From positions 1 to 51,780 of the forward strand of contig NZ_LJPW01000158.1 of NCBI RefSeq assembly GCF_001400735.1: a DNA stretch of 51,780 nt. Direction: 5' to 3'. This document shows positions 31,787-40,472 of this stretch, piece by piece. Below the pieces are notes generated by a model. The model was not told where the DNA came from. It ran no database searches and worked only from the letters and a program-made list of their open reading frames with translations. This stretch comes from Pseudomonas caricapapayae. Its GTDB lineage: Bacteria; Pseudomonadota; Gammaproteobacteria; Pseudomonadales; Pseudomonadaceae. The translations under genes and the position numbers were made by a program. How positions within the stretch are numbered: position 1 is the stretch's first letter; each line of letters opens with the position of its first letter.

Positions 31787-33838
31787 GTGAGCGCGAACAA
31801 CCCTCTTCTGCAATCGTACGACCTGCCACCCTTTTCGGCGATTCGTGCCGAACATGTCAAACCTGCTATCGAACAGATCCTGGCGGATAACCGTGCCGCG
31901 ATTGCCGACATCCTCGCCAAACAGGGTTCGACACCGACCTGGGCCGGGCTGGTACTGACCATGGACGAGCTGAACGACCGCCTGGGCGCTGCCTGGAGCC
32001 CGGTCAGCCACCTCAATGCGGTGTGCAACAGCTCCGAGCTGCGCGAAGCGTATGAATCCTGCCTGCCGGCATTGAGCGCCTACTCCACCGAGATGGGCCA
32101 GAACCGCGCGCTGTTTCAGGCCTATGAAGCCCTGGCCAATGGTCCTGAGGCCGCCAGTTTCGATGTTGGCCAGAAGACCATTCTGGAGCAATCGCTGCGT
32201 GACTTCCGCCTGTCCGGTATCGATCTGCCGCCAGAGCAGCAAAAGCGTTACGCCGAAGTGCAGAGCAAACTGTCGGAGCTGGGCAGCCAGTTTTCCAACC
32301 AGTTGCTTGACGCCACCCAGGCCTGGACCAAGCTGGTCGCCGATGAGTCCGCCCTCGCCGGCCTGACTGATTCTGCCAAACAGCAGATGGCTGCTGCCGC
32401 CAAGGCAAAGGATCTGGAAGGCTACCTGATTACGCTGGAATTCCCGAGCTACTACGCGGTGATGACCTACGCCGAAGACCGCGCACTGCGCGAAGAAGTC
32501 TATGCGGCGTACGCCACCCGCGCATCCGATCAAGGCCCGAACGCCGGCAAGAACGACAACACTCCGGTCATGGAGCAGATCCTCGATCTGCGTCAGGAGC
32601 TTGCGCAACTGCTCGGCTATGCAAACTTCGCCGAGCTGAGCCTGGCGACCAAGATGGCCGAGTCCAGCGATCAGGTGTTGAGTTTCCTGCGTGACCTGGC
32701 CAAGCGCAGCAAGCCGTTTGCCGCCCAGGACCTTGAGCAACTGAAGGCTTATGCTGCAGAACAGGGCTGCCCGGATCTGCAAAGCTGGGACAGCGGTTTC
32801 TATGGCGAAAAGCTGCGCGAACAGCGCTACAGCGTTTCTCAGGAAATCCTGCGCGCCTACTTCCCCATCGATAAGGTGCTGGGCGGTCTGTTCGCTATCG
32901 TCCAGCGCCTGTACGGCATCGAGATTGCCGAGCAGAAAGGTTTCGATACATGGCATCCGGACGTTCGCCTGTTCGAGATCAAGGAAAACGGCCAGCATGT
33001 GGGGCGTTTCTTCTTCGATCTGTATGCACGCGCCAACAAGCGTGGCGGTGCATGGATGGACGGCGCTCGTGATCGTCGTCGTACGGCTGAGGGCACGTTG
33101 CAAAGCCCGGTAGCCAACCTGGTGTGCAACTTCACACCGGCAGTCGCGGGCAAGCCTGCGCTGCTGACTCACGATGAAGTCACCACGCTGTTCCACGAGT
33201 TCGGTCATGGCCTGCATCACCTGCTGACTCGCGTCGAGCATGCCGGTGTTTCCGGTATCAATGGCGTGGCCTGGGACGCCGTCGAGTTGCCGAGCCAGTT
33301 CATGGAAAACTGGTGCTGGGAGCCCGAAGGTCTGGCGCTGATCTCCGGTCATTATGAAACCGGCGAGCCGCTGCCACAGGACCTGCTGGAGAAAATGCTC
33401 GCCGCCAAGAACTTCCAGTCCGGCCTGATGATGGTGCGTCAGCTGGAGTTCTCGCTGTTCGACTTTGTATTGCACGCCACCCACGGTGACGGGCGCAGCG
33501 TGCTGGATGTACTGGAAGGCATTCGTGACGAAGTGTCGGTGATGCGTCCGCCCGCCTACAACCGTTTCCCGAACAGCTTCGCGCACATCTTCGCAGGCGG
33601 TTACGCAGCCGGGTATTACAGCTACAAGTGGGCCGAAGTGCTGTCCGCCGATGCGTTCTCGAAATTCGAGGAAGACGGTGTGCTCAACGCTGAAACCGGC
33701 CGTGCCTTCCGCGAAGCCATTCTGGCCCGCGGTGGCTCACAGGCACCGATGGTGCTGTTCGTCGACTTCCGCGGACGCGAGCCGTCGATTGACGCACTCT
33801 TGCGTCACAGTGGCTTGAGTGAGGACGCGGCAGCATGA
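31787..33838 (+). CDS. Oligopeptidase A
   Basis: The 683-aa cytoplasmic M3 metallopeptidase degrades peptides including cleaved signal peptides. The zinc motif TLFHEFGHGLHHLL has His470 and Glu471, with the downstream Glu ligand in the GVAWDAVELPSQFMENW segment. Length matches E. coli PrlC (680 aa). The GTG start at 31787 has AAGG about 11 nt upstream and gives MSANNPLLQSYDLPPF; longer starts run into the carbonic anhydrase gene. The stop overlaps the yheV start (ATGA). Confidence 0.96.
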   Translation: MSANNPLLQSYDLPPFSAIRAEHVKPAIEQILADNRAAIADILAKQGSTPTWAGLVLTMDELNDRLGAAWSPVSHLNAVCNSSELREAYESCLPALSAYSTEMGQNRALFQAYEALANGPEAASFDVGQKTILEQSLRDFRLSGIDLPPEQQKRYAEVQSKLSELGSQFSNQLLDATQAWTKLVADESALAGLTDSAKQQMAAAAKAKDLEGYLITLEFPSYYAVMTYAEDRALREEVYAAYATRASDQGPNAGKNDNTPVMEQILDLRQELAQLLGYANFAELSLATKMAESSDQVLSFLRDLAKRSKPFAAQDLEQLKAYAAEQGCPDLQSWDSGFYGEKLREQRYSVSQEILRAYFPIDKVLGGLFAIVQRLYGIEIAEQKGFDTWHPDVRLFEIKENGQHVGRFFFDLYARANKRGGAWMDGARDRRRTAEGTLQSPVANLVCNFTPAVAGKPALLTHDEVTTLFHEFGHGLHHLLTRVEHAGVSGINGVAWDAVELPSQFMENWCWEPEGLALISGHYETGEPLPQDLLEKMLAAKNFQSGLMMVRQLEFSLFDFVLHATHGDGRSVLDVLEGIRDEVSVMRPPAYNRFPNSFAHIFAGGYAAGYYSYKWAEVLSADAFSKFEEDGVLNAETGRAFREAILARGGSQAPMVLFVDFRGREPSIDALLRHSGLSEDAAA

Positions 33839-34122
33839 CCGATACACCGGTAATCATTACCAGGAAACGCTTTATCGCCGGGGCCGTCTGCCCGGCGTGC
33901 AGCGAGCCTGACAAGCTGATGATGTGGAGCGAAAACGACGTACCGCACCGCGAGTGCGTGAGTTGCGGTTACAGCGATACGCTCAACGAGCAGGGTATTT
34001 CGATACCGAAGGAGTTGGGCACGCGGGTCAACAAGGTGGTGGTCAAACCGGCCGATCCCAAGGTTCAGGGTGTGCAGTTCTTCCCGAACCCGAAGTTGAA
34101 GAAGCCGGTTGATCCAGAGTGA
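33835..34122 (+). CDS. YheV-family zinc-ribbon protein
   Basis: This 95-aa protein has two zinc-ribbon knuckles, C19-P-A-C22 and C41-V-S-C44, flanked by family residues (ITRKRFIAGAVCPAC, RECVSCGYSDTLNE). The function is unknown. Its ATG overlaps the prlC stop by 4 nt, so it is co-translated with oligopeptidase A, as in many gamma-proteobacteria. A bidirectional terminator follows. Confidence 0.93.
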   Translation: MTDTPVIITRKRFIAGAVCPACSEPDKLMMWSENDVPHRECVSCGYSDTLNEQGISIPKELGTRVNKVVVKPADPKVQGVQFFPNPKLKKPVDPE

Positions 34123-34157
34123 CATGATCGCTCTGTTTCATCGGCCTGTACGTTTCA

Positions 34158-34192
34158 AGAAAAAGGTTTGCTCATTCGAGCGAACCTTTTTT
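34158..34192. terminator. Bidirectional intrinsic terminator
   Basis: AAAAAGGTTTGCTC pairs with GAGCGAACCTTTTT around ATTC, with an A-run on one side and a T-run on the other. It ends prlC-yheV on the plus strand and probably the small convergent gene on the minus strand. Confidence 0.9.
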
Positions 34193-34229
34193 ATTCGCCC
34201 TTGGCCGTGTAGCCACTTCAATAACGGTT

Positions 34230-34460
34230 CTACCATTCCGCCAACTCGGATACTTTTTTCCTGAACGCTAACGCCAGCGTATTTAAAACGTCTTCGTCCC
34301 TGCCCAGCTCTCCTTCTGTTATTTCGTATCGTCCATGGGGATAAAGTCTTACCAGGACATGTTCTTGCAGTTCGTCGTCCTCATAAAACTCAATGGCTAT
34401 GACAGGATGGTTATGTCGCTCAGTGTCTTCAGCCCACAACCGTATCTCGTACTTGGCCAT
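34230..34460 (-). CDS. Small acidic hypothetical protein
   Basis: The 76-aa product (MAKYEIRLWAEDTERHNHPV at its start) is rich in Glu and Asp and has no signal peptide or transmembrane segment. Alternating hydrophobic strands (VIAIEFYEDDELQEHVLVRL) and a C-terminal helix (DVLNTLALAFRKKVSELAEW) suggest a small alpha/beta fold. GAGGTG precedes the ATG. I do not recognise the family. It ends at a shared terminator and lies alone between yheV and the FTR1 gene, with about 200 bp of non-coding DNA upstream. Confidence 0.65.
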   Translation of the reverse strand: MAKYEIRLWAEDTERHNHPVIAIEFYEDDELQEHVLVRLYPHGRYEITEGELGRDEDVLNTLALAFRKKVSELAEW

Positions 34461-34626
34461 CACCCACCTCGTTCTCAGGTAAATGCGCCAGTACCCGGTT
34501 GCCGAGTTGGCGTTTCACTACACTAGGCCTGAAGAGAAAGTGCGTCTACTGACAGAAGTAACAGGTGGTTTTTTGTACAGGGTGGGAATGTAAGACGGCG
34601 AGTCTCAGCAATACTACCGGTGAAGC

Positions 34627-34656
34627 AAGGACAAGCGGTGGGCACCGCTTGTCCTT
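34627..34656. terminator. Perfect hairpin downstream of the FTR1 gene
   Basis: AAGGACAAGCGGTG and CACCGCTTGTCCTT pair over 14 bp with a 2-nt gap. It starts about 14 nt past the FTR1 stop on the minus strand. There is no T-tract, so it may be a transcript-stabilising hairpin or a weak terminator. Confidence 0.5.
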
Positions 34657-34669
34657 CGCAGGCCTAGCG

Positions 34670-36568
34670 TCAGCCTGCTGCCTGAAGTCTGCGCTTCTCG
34701 GCCAGACGACTTCTGCCATACAGCACTGCGATAGCGGTGAGAGCAATGGCCTGAGCTGCGAGTGAGTAAAGGTCAGCGTGGATACCCAGCCAATCGAACT
34801 CGAAGAACGGCACCGGCCTTGTGCCGAATATCCCCGCCTCTTGCAGCGCCTTGACGCCGTGACCGGCAAACACCACCGACAGAGCGCAGAGCAGCGCAGC
34901 GTTGATACCGAAGAACATTGACAGCGGCAGCTTCGCCGAGCCGCGCAGGATGACCCACGCCAGGCCTACCAACAGCACCAGTGCTGTGGCGCCACCTGCC
35001 AGCACGGCATCGTGTCCGGCGGGTCCTGCCTGCAACCATAGGGTTTCGTAGAACAGGATGACTTCGAACAGCTCGCGGTACACCGAGAAGAAAGCCAGTA
35101 CCGCGAAGCCGAATCGGCCACCGCCGCCGACCAGGCTGCTTTTGACATAGTCCTGCCACGCGGCGGCATGGCGACGGTCGTGCATCCACACGCCAAGCCA
35201 GAGCACCATCACACTGGCGAACAGCGCGGTGGCACCTTCCAGCAACTCACGCTGCGCGCCGCTGACGTCGATCACATAGGCAGCGAGGGCCCAAGTGCCC
35301 AGTCCTGCCAGCAAGGCGAGCGCCCAGCCGATGTTGACGCTGCGCACCGCAGACTGCTGCCCGGTGTTGCGCAGAAACGCCAGAATCGCTGCCAGCACCA
35401 GAATGGCTTCGAGCCCTTCACGCAGCAGTATCAGCAGGCCCGAAATGTAGCTCAGCGACTGGCTGAGGCCGTCGCTGCCCAACAGCCCTGCCGATTCCTT
35501 GAGCTTGCCTTTCGCCGCTTCCAGCTTTTGTGCAACCTGCGCCAGTGGCAGGCTGTCCTGCAAGGACTGTCGGTAAGCCATCAGGCTCTTTTCAGTGTCC
35601 TTGCGCACGTTGGCGTCGACGTTATCCAGCGAACTTTCGACCAGCTCGAAACCTTCCAGATAGGCTGCCACCGACAAATCATAGGCCTGCTCGCGATCAC
35701 CCGCTTTGTAGGCCGCCAGACTCTTGTCGAGCGTCACGCTGGTGTAATCGAGCAGTTGCGCCGGGCCGCGCTGCACCTGTGGCGGCTGTGCACGCTGGGC
35801 GCGGAAGGTCGCGCTGGCATCCGGCCCCTCTGCCGCCTGGACTTCGGCGGGTGTCTGGCGAGCCAGATCGGCGATGTTGAAGGTTTTGCCTGGATTGGCG
35901 ACCGGCTGCGCACTGAAACTGGCGATGTAGGTCGCGATATCCCAGCGCTGGCGGTCGTCCAGCTGGTCGGCGAACGCGGGCATGTCGGTGCCGGAAATTC
36001 CCAGCCCGGTCGCGTTGTAGAGGTCGTAAAGGCTCAGGCGATCCAGCCGCGCCGTGTCACGCAGGTTCGAAGGCGGTGGCTCCAGACCGATACCTGCCGG
36101 ACCGTCACCTGCCCCGCTATCGCCATGGCAGACCGAGCAATGCTGAGCGTACAAGGGCGCGCCACGGGCCGGGTCCGGGGTGATGGCCGGGGCCTGGCTG
36201 ACTTCATAGGCCAGTGCGAGCCTGGCACTCAACTGCCGCGCCTGACGAGCGACCTGCACACCGTCGAGCCGATCCGTCACAGCGCTTTTCAGCTGCGATA
36301 CGGCCTGCTCCAGATCAGCACGCTCCGCACGTTGCGGCAGGGCAAGCACGAGGCCTTGCAGCGCTGCGAGGTTGCCGATCTGCTGCTGATACTCGACGGT
36401 ATTCACGACCTTGCCATCCGCCACGGTGGCCGGGTAGTCGGCACCCAGATAATCCAGCAGATGCAACGCCTGGGCTGCGCCCTCGACAGGTTCGGCCAGT
36501 GCGATGCAGCTGCACAGCGCCAGTAGCGGCACCAGCAGCCAGGCAAGAAAACGAGAGCGGACGGGCAT
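34670..36568 (-). CDS. Cytochrome c-FTR1 iron permease fusion
   Basis: The 632-aa membrane protein starts with a signal sequence (MPVRSRFLAWLLVPLLALCS). A periplasmic part carries a c-type haem site, C144-S-V-C147-H148, with a probable Met ligand in DMPAFADQL. The C-terminal half is an FTR1/EfeU permease with seven or so helices and the paired iron-transport motifs REGLE (about residue 382) and RELFE (about 495). FTR1 permeases move Fe3+ after oxidation of Fe2+. A fused cytochrome could supply that redox step without EfeO/EfeB; this is inference. I found no convincing Fur box upstream. Confidence 0.92.
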   Translation of the reverse strand: MPVRSRFLAWLLVPLLALCSCIALAEPVEGAAQALHLLDYLGADYPATVADGKVVNTVEYQQQIGNLAALQGLVLALPQRAERADLEQAVSQLKSAVTDRLDGVQVARQARQLSARLALAYEVSQAPAITPDPARGAPLYAQHCSVCHGDSGAGDGPAGIGLEPPPSNLRDTARLDRLSLYDLYNATGLGISGTDMPAFADQLDDRQRWDIATYIASFSAQPVANPGKTFNIADLARQTPAEVQAAEGPDASATFRAQRAQPPQVQRGPAQLLDYTSVTLDKSLAAYKAGDREQAYDLSVAAYLEGFELVESSLDNVDANVRKDTEKSLMAYRQSLQDSLPLAQVAQKLEAAKGKLKESAGLLGSDGLSQSLSYISGLLILLREGLEAILVLAAILAFLRNTGQQSAVRSVNIGWALALLAGLGTWALAAYVIDVSGAQRELLEGATALFASVMVLWLGVWMHDRRHAAAWQDYVKSSLVGGGGRFGFAVLAFFSVYRELFEVILFYETLWLQAGPAGHDAVLAGGATALVLLVGLAWVILRGSAKLPLSMFFGINAALLCALSVVFAGHGVKALQEAGIFGTRPVPFFEFDWLGIHADLYSLAAQAIALTAIAVLYGRSRLAEKRRLQAAG

Positions 36569-36680
36569 TGCAGAATCTCGACAGGAATGCGATGCGGTGC
36601 ATTGTTAACGCCGCACGAGCACTACTCAATAGTCGAGGTCCGTTTTTGTTACAGAATCTTACATTCAGCCTTACTAAGCT

Positions 36681-36705
36681 CCGAACAGGGCATGGCTCTG
36701 TTCGG
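36681..36705. terminator. Hairpin between the LysE and FTR1 genes
   Basis: CCGAACAG and CTGTTCGG pair, extended by GGC/GCT with one G-U pair around ATG. It lies 24 nt after the LysE-family stop on the minus strand without a clear T-run, so it is a plausible terminator or 5-prime structure of the FTR1 transcript. Confidence 0.5.
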
Positions 36706-36728
36706 GACTTGAAGGGGGTCGAGGTGGC

Positions 36729-37361
36729 TCAGGCTGTGCCGCGATGCAGCGTTGCGAGAAACCCTGCTGCCCCGACGAACAGGCTGGCAAACGTGCGGTT
36801 CAGACGACGTTGCTGGCGAGGCGTTTTCAGCAGGCGCAGGACCTTCGATGCCAGGCCGGTGTAACCCGCCATCACGATAAGGTCGACCACCACCATGGTC
36901 GCCGCGATGATGACGTACTGGATGAACAGCGGAGCGGCCGGATCAATGAACTGCGGCAAAATTGCCAGGATGAAAATCAGTGCCTTGGGGTTACTGATAT
37001 TGACCAGAAAGCCGCGCATGACCAGCGTCGCCGGTTTGCCGACAGGGCGAACGGCCGATTCGTCACCCAGGTCGGTGGGCAGCGCACGCCACTGTCTGAT
37101 GCCGAGGTAGACCAGATACGCCACACCGAACCACTTGATCAGCGTGAACGCCATCTCGGAAGCCGCCAGCACTGCACCAAGACCCGCAGCGACAATCGCA
37201 ATCTGTGCCACCAGCGCGATCTGCAAGCCGAGGGCATTCCAGTAGCCACGCCAGAAACCGTATTGCAGGCCACAGGACATCGACGCAATAGCACCTGCGC
37301 CCGGTGAAAGACTGATAATCCAGCAGGCCGCAAAAAAGCCCAGCCACGTTTCAAGCGCCAT
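36729..37361 (-). CDS. LysE/RhtB-family amino acid exporter
   Basis: The 210-aa inner-membrane protein has the LysE architecture of about six helices. The N-terminal signature is LSPGAGAIASMSCGLQYGFWRG and the family motif GFLVNISNPKALIFILAILPQF is near residue 120. It probably exports an amino acid or a homoserine-like metabolite; the substrate is not predictable. The ATG at 37361 has GAGG 7 nt upstream. An in-frame TTG 12 nt earlier is less likely. It stands alone between the FTR1 and MscS-like genes. Confidence 0.92.
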   Translation of the reverse strand: MALETWLGFFAACWIISLSPGAGAIASMSCGLQYGFWRGYWNALGLQIALVAQIAIVAAGLGAVLAASEMAFTLIKWFGVAYLVYLGIRQWRALPTDLGDESAVRPVGKPATLVMRGFLVNISNPKALIFILAILPQFIDPAAPLFIQYVIIAATMVVVDLIVMAGYTGLASKVLRLLKTPRQQRRLNRTFASLFVGAAGFLATLHRGTA

Positions 37362-37428
37362 CACGCACCTCAAGCAAAGTCGAATGCCCGATAAATTAGT
37401 GGTTAGCGCGTTGGAAGGCTAACTATTT

Positions 37429-38022
37429 TTAATCCTGCTCATCCGGCTGCTTCGCAACCACCATCTGCGGGAACAGGTCACTGCCGCGCCAGCGGCGTAC
37501 CGCCTTCTGGAAGAACTGGCTATTGGGCACCTGAACCAGCGCGCCACCGGCTTCCGGGGTTTCTATCAGGGTGGTGAACATCAGATTGATGGCGACCACC
37601 CGACCCTTTACACCGGGCTTGTCCAGCGTCTCGACCAGCTCGACCATGTCTCCGATACGGAATGGGCCGATGGTAAAGATCAGAATGGCGCAAAGCAGGT
37701 TCGACAGCACGCTCCACATGGCGAAAAACGCCACCGCCGCGACCGCGACGAAACCGGACAGCGCCGTCCACAACACGGTGGCCGAAACCCCGAGCCGGCC
37801 CAGGACGAAAACGAAAGCGCTGCCCATGATCAGCCAGCGCAAGCCACCGCGAACCGGTACCAGCAGCTCCGGAGGCAAAGGGTAACGCTCGCCCAGACCG
37901 GTCAGAAAACCACCCACGATGCGTTGCAATACGTAACCGGCCAGCAGGATCAGCAGAATCTGTACACCGATCAGCAGCGGTTCAAGCCAGTACGCGGATA
38001 CCGGCAGGCCCAACATCTCCAT
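37429..38022 (-). CDS. Small MscS-family mechanosensitive channel
   Basis: This 197-aa protein has three hydrophobic segments (about residues 15-35, 60-80 and 85-118). The pore-lining third helix continues into the MscS beta-domain motif GPFRIGDMVELVETLD, with a short beta-rich end (VVAINLMFTTLIETPE, VQVPNSQFF). It is shorter than E. coli MscS (286 aa) and lacks most of the C-terminal cage. An osmotic safety-valve role is inferred. It follows the ABC-F gene by 16 nt and is probably co-transcribed. Confidence 0.9.
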   Translation of the reverse strand: MEMLGLPVSAYWLEPLLIGVQILLILLAGYVLQRIVGGFLTGLGERYPLPPELLVPVRGGLRWLIMGSAFVFVLGRLGVSATVLWTALSGFVAVAAVAFFAMWSVLSNLLCAILIFTIGPFRIGDMVELVETLDKPGVKGRVVAINLMFTTLIETPEAGGALVQVPNSQFFQKAVRRWRGSDLFPQMVVAKQPDEQD

Positions 38023-38038
38023 CACTCTTTTGCCTCAC

Positions 38039-39949
38039 TCACGACAACGCTTCCAGTTCGGCCTGCATTGATTCCAGCAGTTCCAGCGCCTGCATCCAGG
38101 CATCTTCCAGCTCGGACTCACGTACTTTCAGCTTTGCCTGCTCGGCCAGCAGATCGCGCAGCTTGTCCTTGTTGGCCGCCTCGTAATTGGTGCTGTCCGC
38201 CAGCGCCTCTTCGACCTTGGCGAGTTGTTCATTCACCACACCCAGATCACGCTCCAGCTTGTCGGCTTCACGCTTGTGCGGGGCCAGTTGCTGGCGCAAG
38301 GCTGCTGCCTGCTGACGCTGGGCTTTCTTGTCAGTCTTGTCGGCATTGACGGGCGTGGTGCTGACCGGCGCGTTGCGCAGCCGGTAATCGGCCAGCCAGC
38401 GCGTGTAATCATCCAGATCGCCGTCGAATTCCTGCACGCGGCCATCGGCTACCAGCAGGAAGTCATCGGTCGTGCTTTTGAGCAAGTGCCGATCGTGAGA
38501 CACCACCAGTACCGCGCCGCCGAATTCCTGCAGGGCCATGGTCAGTGCCAGGCGCATCTCCAGGTCCAGGTGGTTGGTCGGTTCATCGAGCAGCAACAGG
38601 TTAGGTTTTTCCCAGGCAATCAGCGCCAGCGCCAGACGGGCCTTCTCGCCACCGGAGAAATTCAGCACCGGCTCATCCAGGCGCGCGCCACGGAAATCGA
38701 AACCGCCGAGGAAGTCGCGCAGCGTCTGTTCGCGTTCAGTCGGTGCCAGGCGCTGCAAGTGCAGCAAGGGCGTGGCTTTGGCATCCAGCGAGTCGAGCTG
38801 ATGCTGGGCGAAATAGCCGACGGTGAGGTTTTCACCCCTGACCAGCCGACCACTCTGCGGCTCAAGCTCGCCAGCCAGATTTTTGATCAGCGTCGATTTG
38901 CCCGCGCCGTTGGGGCCAAGCAGACCGATGCGTGCGCCTGGCGTAAGTTGCAGCTTGACCTTCTCAAGGATGGTCTTGTCGCCGTAACCGAGACGCGCGT
39001 CGGACAGGTCCAGCAATGGGCTGGAAATCTTGTCGGACTCACGGAAAACAAAGTTGAACGGCGAATCGACGTGCGCGGCAGACAGCTCTTCCATGCGCTC
39101 CAGTGCCTTGATCCGGCTCTGTGCCTGGCGTGCCTTGGTGGCTTGAGCCTTGAACCGCGCGATGTATTTTTCCATGTGCGCGCGTTGCGCCTGCTGCTTT
39201 TCGTAGGCCTGTTGCTGCTGGGCCAGACGCTCGGCGCGGGCACGCTCGAATGCGCTGTAGCCACCGCGATAGAGTGTGATTTTGCGCTGCTCGACATGGG
39301 CGATGTGATCGACCACAGCATCCAGAAAGTCCCGATCGTGGGAAATCAGCAGCAATGTGCCGGGGTAGCCCTTGAGCCAGTCTTCAAGCCACAGAATGGC
39401 GTCGAGGTCCAGGTGGTTGGTCGGTTCGTCGAGCAGCAGCAGGTCCGAAGGGCACATCAGCGCTTGCGCCAGGTTCAGGCGCATACGCCATCCACCTGAG
39501 AAACTGCCGACTTGACGCTCCATCTGTTCGTTGGTGAAGCCCAGCCCGGCCAACAGCTTGCGTGCCCGCGCGTCAGCGGTGTAACCGTCGGCGCTGTCCA
39601 GCTCCGCATGCAGACGCGCCTGAGCGGCACCGTCCTGCGCGGCTTCTGCGTCGGCCAGCAGACGCTGAACCTCACGCAGACGCTCATCGCCATCGAGTAC
39701 GTAGTCCACGCCCAGGCGTTCGAGCGTGTCGACCTCCTGGCGCATGTGCGCGATACGCCAGTCGGCGGGCAGCAGGCAGTCACCGGCATCGGGCGTCAGC
39801 TCTCCGCGCAGCAAGGCGAACAGGCTGGATTTACCGGCACCATTGGCACCGATCAGGCCGGCTTTATGGCCGGCGTGCAGGGTCAGCTCGGCGTCTTCTA
39901 GCAGACGTTGCGGACCACGCTGTAAGGTAAGGCTTTGAAGTCGAATCAT
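38039..39949 (-). CDS. ABC-F ATPase (YheS-like)
   Basis: The 636-aa protein carries two ABC domains and no transmembrane segments. Walker A motifs are GANGAGKSS (34-42) and GPNGAGKST (about 335). Signatures are SFSGGWRMRL and NFSGGEKARL, with Walker B LLLLDEPTNHLDL in both halves. The linker and the C-terminal coiled coil (from about 530) fit the YheS subgroup in length. ABC-F proteins bind the ribosomal E site and relieve stalled translation. The start MIRLQSLTLQRG at 39949 is the family start. It diverges from the TIGR02444 gene across 46 bp. Confidence 0.95.
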   Translation of the reverse strand: MIRLQSLTLQRGPQRLLEDAELTLHAGHKAGLIGANGAGKSSLFALLRGELTPDAGDCLLPADWRIAHMRQEVDTLERLGVDYVLDGDERLREVQRLLADAEAAQDGAAQARLHAELDSADGYTADARARKLLAGLGFTNEQMERQVGSFSGGWRMRLNLAQALMCPSDLLLLDEPTNHLDLDAILWLEDWLKGYPGTLLLISHDRDFLDAVVDHIAHVEQRKITLYRGGYSAFERARAERLAQQQQAYEKQQAQRAHMEKYIARFKAQATKARQAQSRIKALERMEELSAAHVDSPFNFVFRESDKISSPLLDLSDARLGYGDKTILEKVKLQLTPGARIGLLGPNGAGKSTLIKNLAGELEPQSGRLVRGENLTVGYFAQHQLDSLDAKATPLLHLQRLAPTEREQTLRDFLGGFDFRGARLDEPVLNFSGGEKARLALALIAWEKPNLLLLDEPTNHLDLEMRLALTMALQEFGGAVLVVSHDRHLLKSTTDDFLLVADGRVQEFDGDLDDYTRWLADYRLRNAPVSTTPVNADKTDKKAQRQQAAALRQQLAPHKREADKLERDLGVVNEQLAKVEEALADSTNYEAANKDKLRDLLAEQAKLKVRESELEDAWMQALELLESMQAELEALS

Positions 39950-39995
39950 AATGGCGGCGGAGTCTACCAGCTTCGTCCTGAACAGGTGGATCACT

Positions 39996-40472
39996 ATGCC
40001 TTCAGCGCTCTGGAGTTTCACCCTCGATTTCTACGCCCGGCCAGGCGTGGAACAGGCTTGTTTGACGCTGCAAGCCAACGGGGCCAACGTGTGCATGGTG
40101 CTTTGCGGTGTCTGGCTCGGTACACGCGAAGTGGCTTGCAATGCACAGCGGGTGGCGCAAATAAGACAAATAGCGACACCCTGGCACGATGATGTCGTGC
40201 GTCCACTGCGGGATTTACGCAATCAGTGGCGTGTCGAGGCACATGAGGACGCGGCGCTGAAGGCGTTGCGAATGAAGGTCAAGGTGTTGGAACTGGAGGC
40301 CGAACAGAGCCTGATGATTAGGCTTGAGGCACAGGCCGGAGACTGGCCCGCGGGTGAGGCGAGAAACGCAGAAGACTGGCTGGTCGAGCTTGCTGACGGG
40401 GACCCGGAAAAAAACCGCGATGCGCTGCAGGTGCTGCGCATCGCGGTTGATCTTGCGGTCGACCAGGCTTAG
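39996..40472 (+). CDS. TIGR02444 family protein
   Basis: The 158-aa product starts MPSALWSFTLDFYARPGVEQ, matching the TIGR02444 family found next to algP in pseudomonads. It contains CLTLQANGANVCMVLCGVWL and a helical C-terminus rich in Glu and Leu. The function is unknown. The ATG at 39996 with AGGTGGA upstream is preferred over one at 39951. Its TAG overlaps the algP stop from the opposite strand by 4 nt. The upstream ABC-F gene diverges only 46 bp away, so promoters must overlap. Confidence 0.88.
   Translation: MPSALWSFTLDFYARPGVEQACLTLQANGANVCMVLCGVWLGTREVACNAQRVAQIRQIATPWHDDVVRPLRDLRNQWRVEAHEDAALKALRMKVKVLELEAEQSLMIRLEAQAGDWPAGEARNAEDWLVELADGDPEKNRDALQVLRIAVDLAVDQA

Noticed and set aside
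31592..33586. 664-codon minus-strand frame opposite prlC
   Set aside because: It is antisense to a fully conserved M3 peptidase and its translation has the composition of a GC-rich shadow; no start site or motif.
35168..36526. 452-codon plus-strand frame opposite the FTR1 gene
   Set aside because: Antisense to a protein with intact CxxCH and RExxE motifs; no support of its own.
36569..36728. Fur box upstream of the FTR1 gene
   Set aside because: No stretch resembles GATAATGATAATCATTATC well enough.
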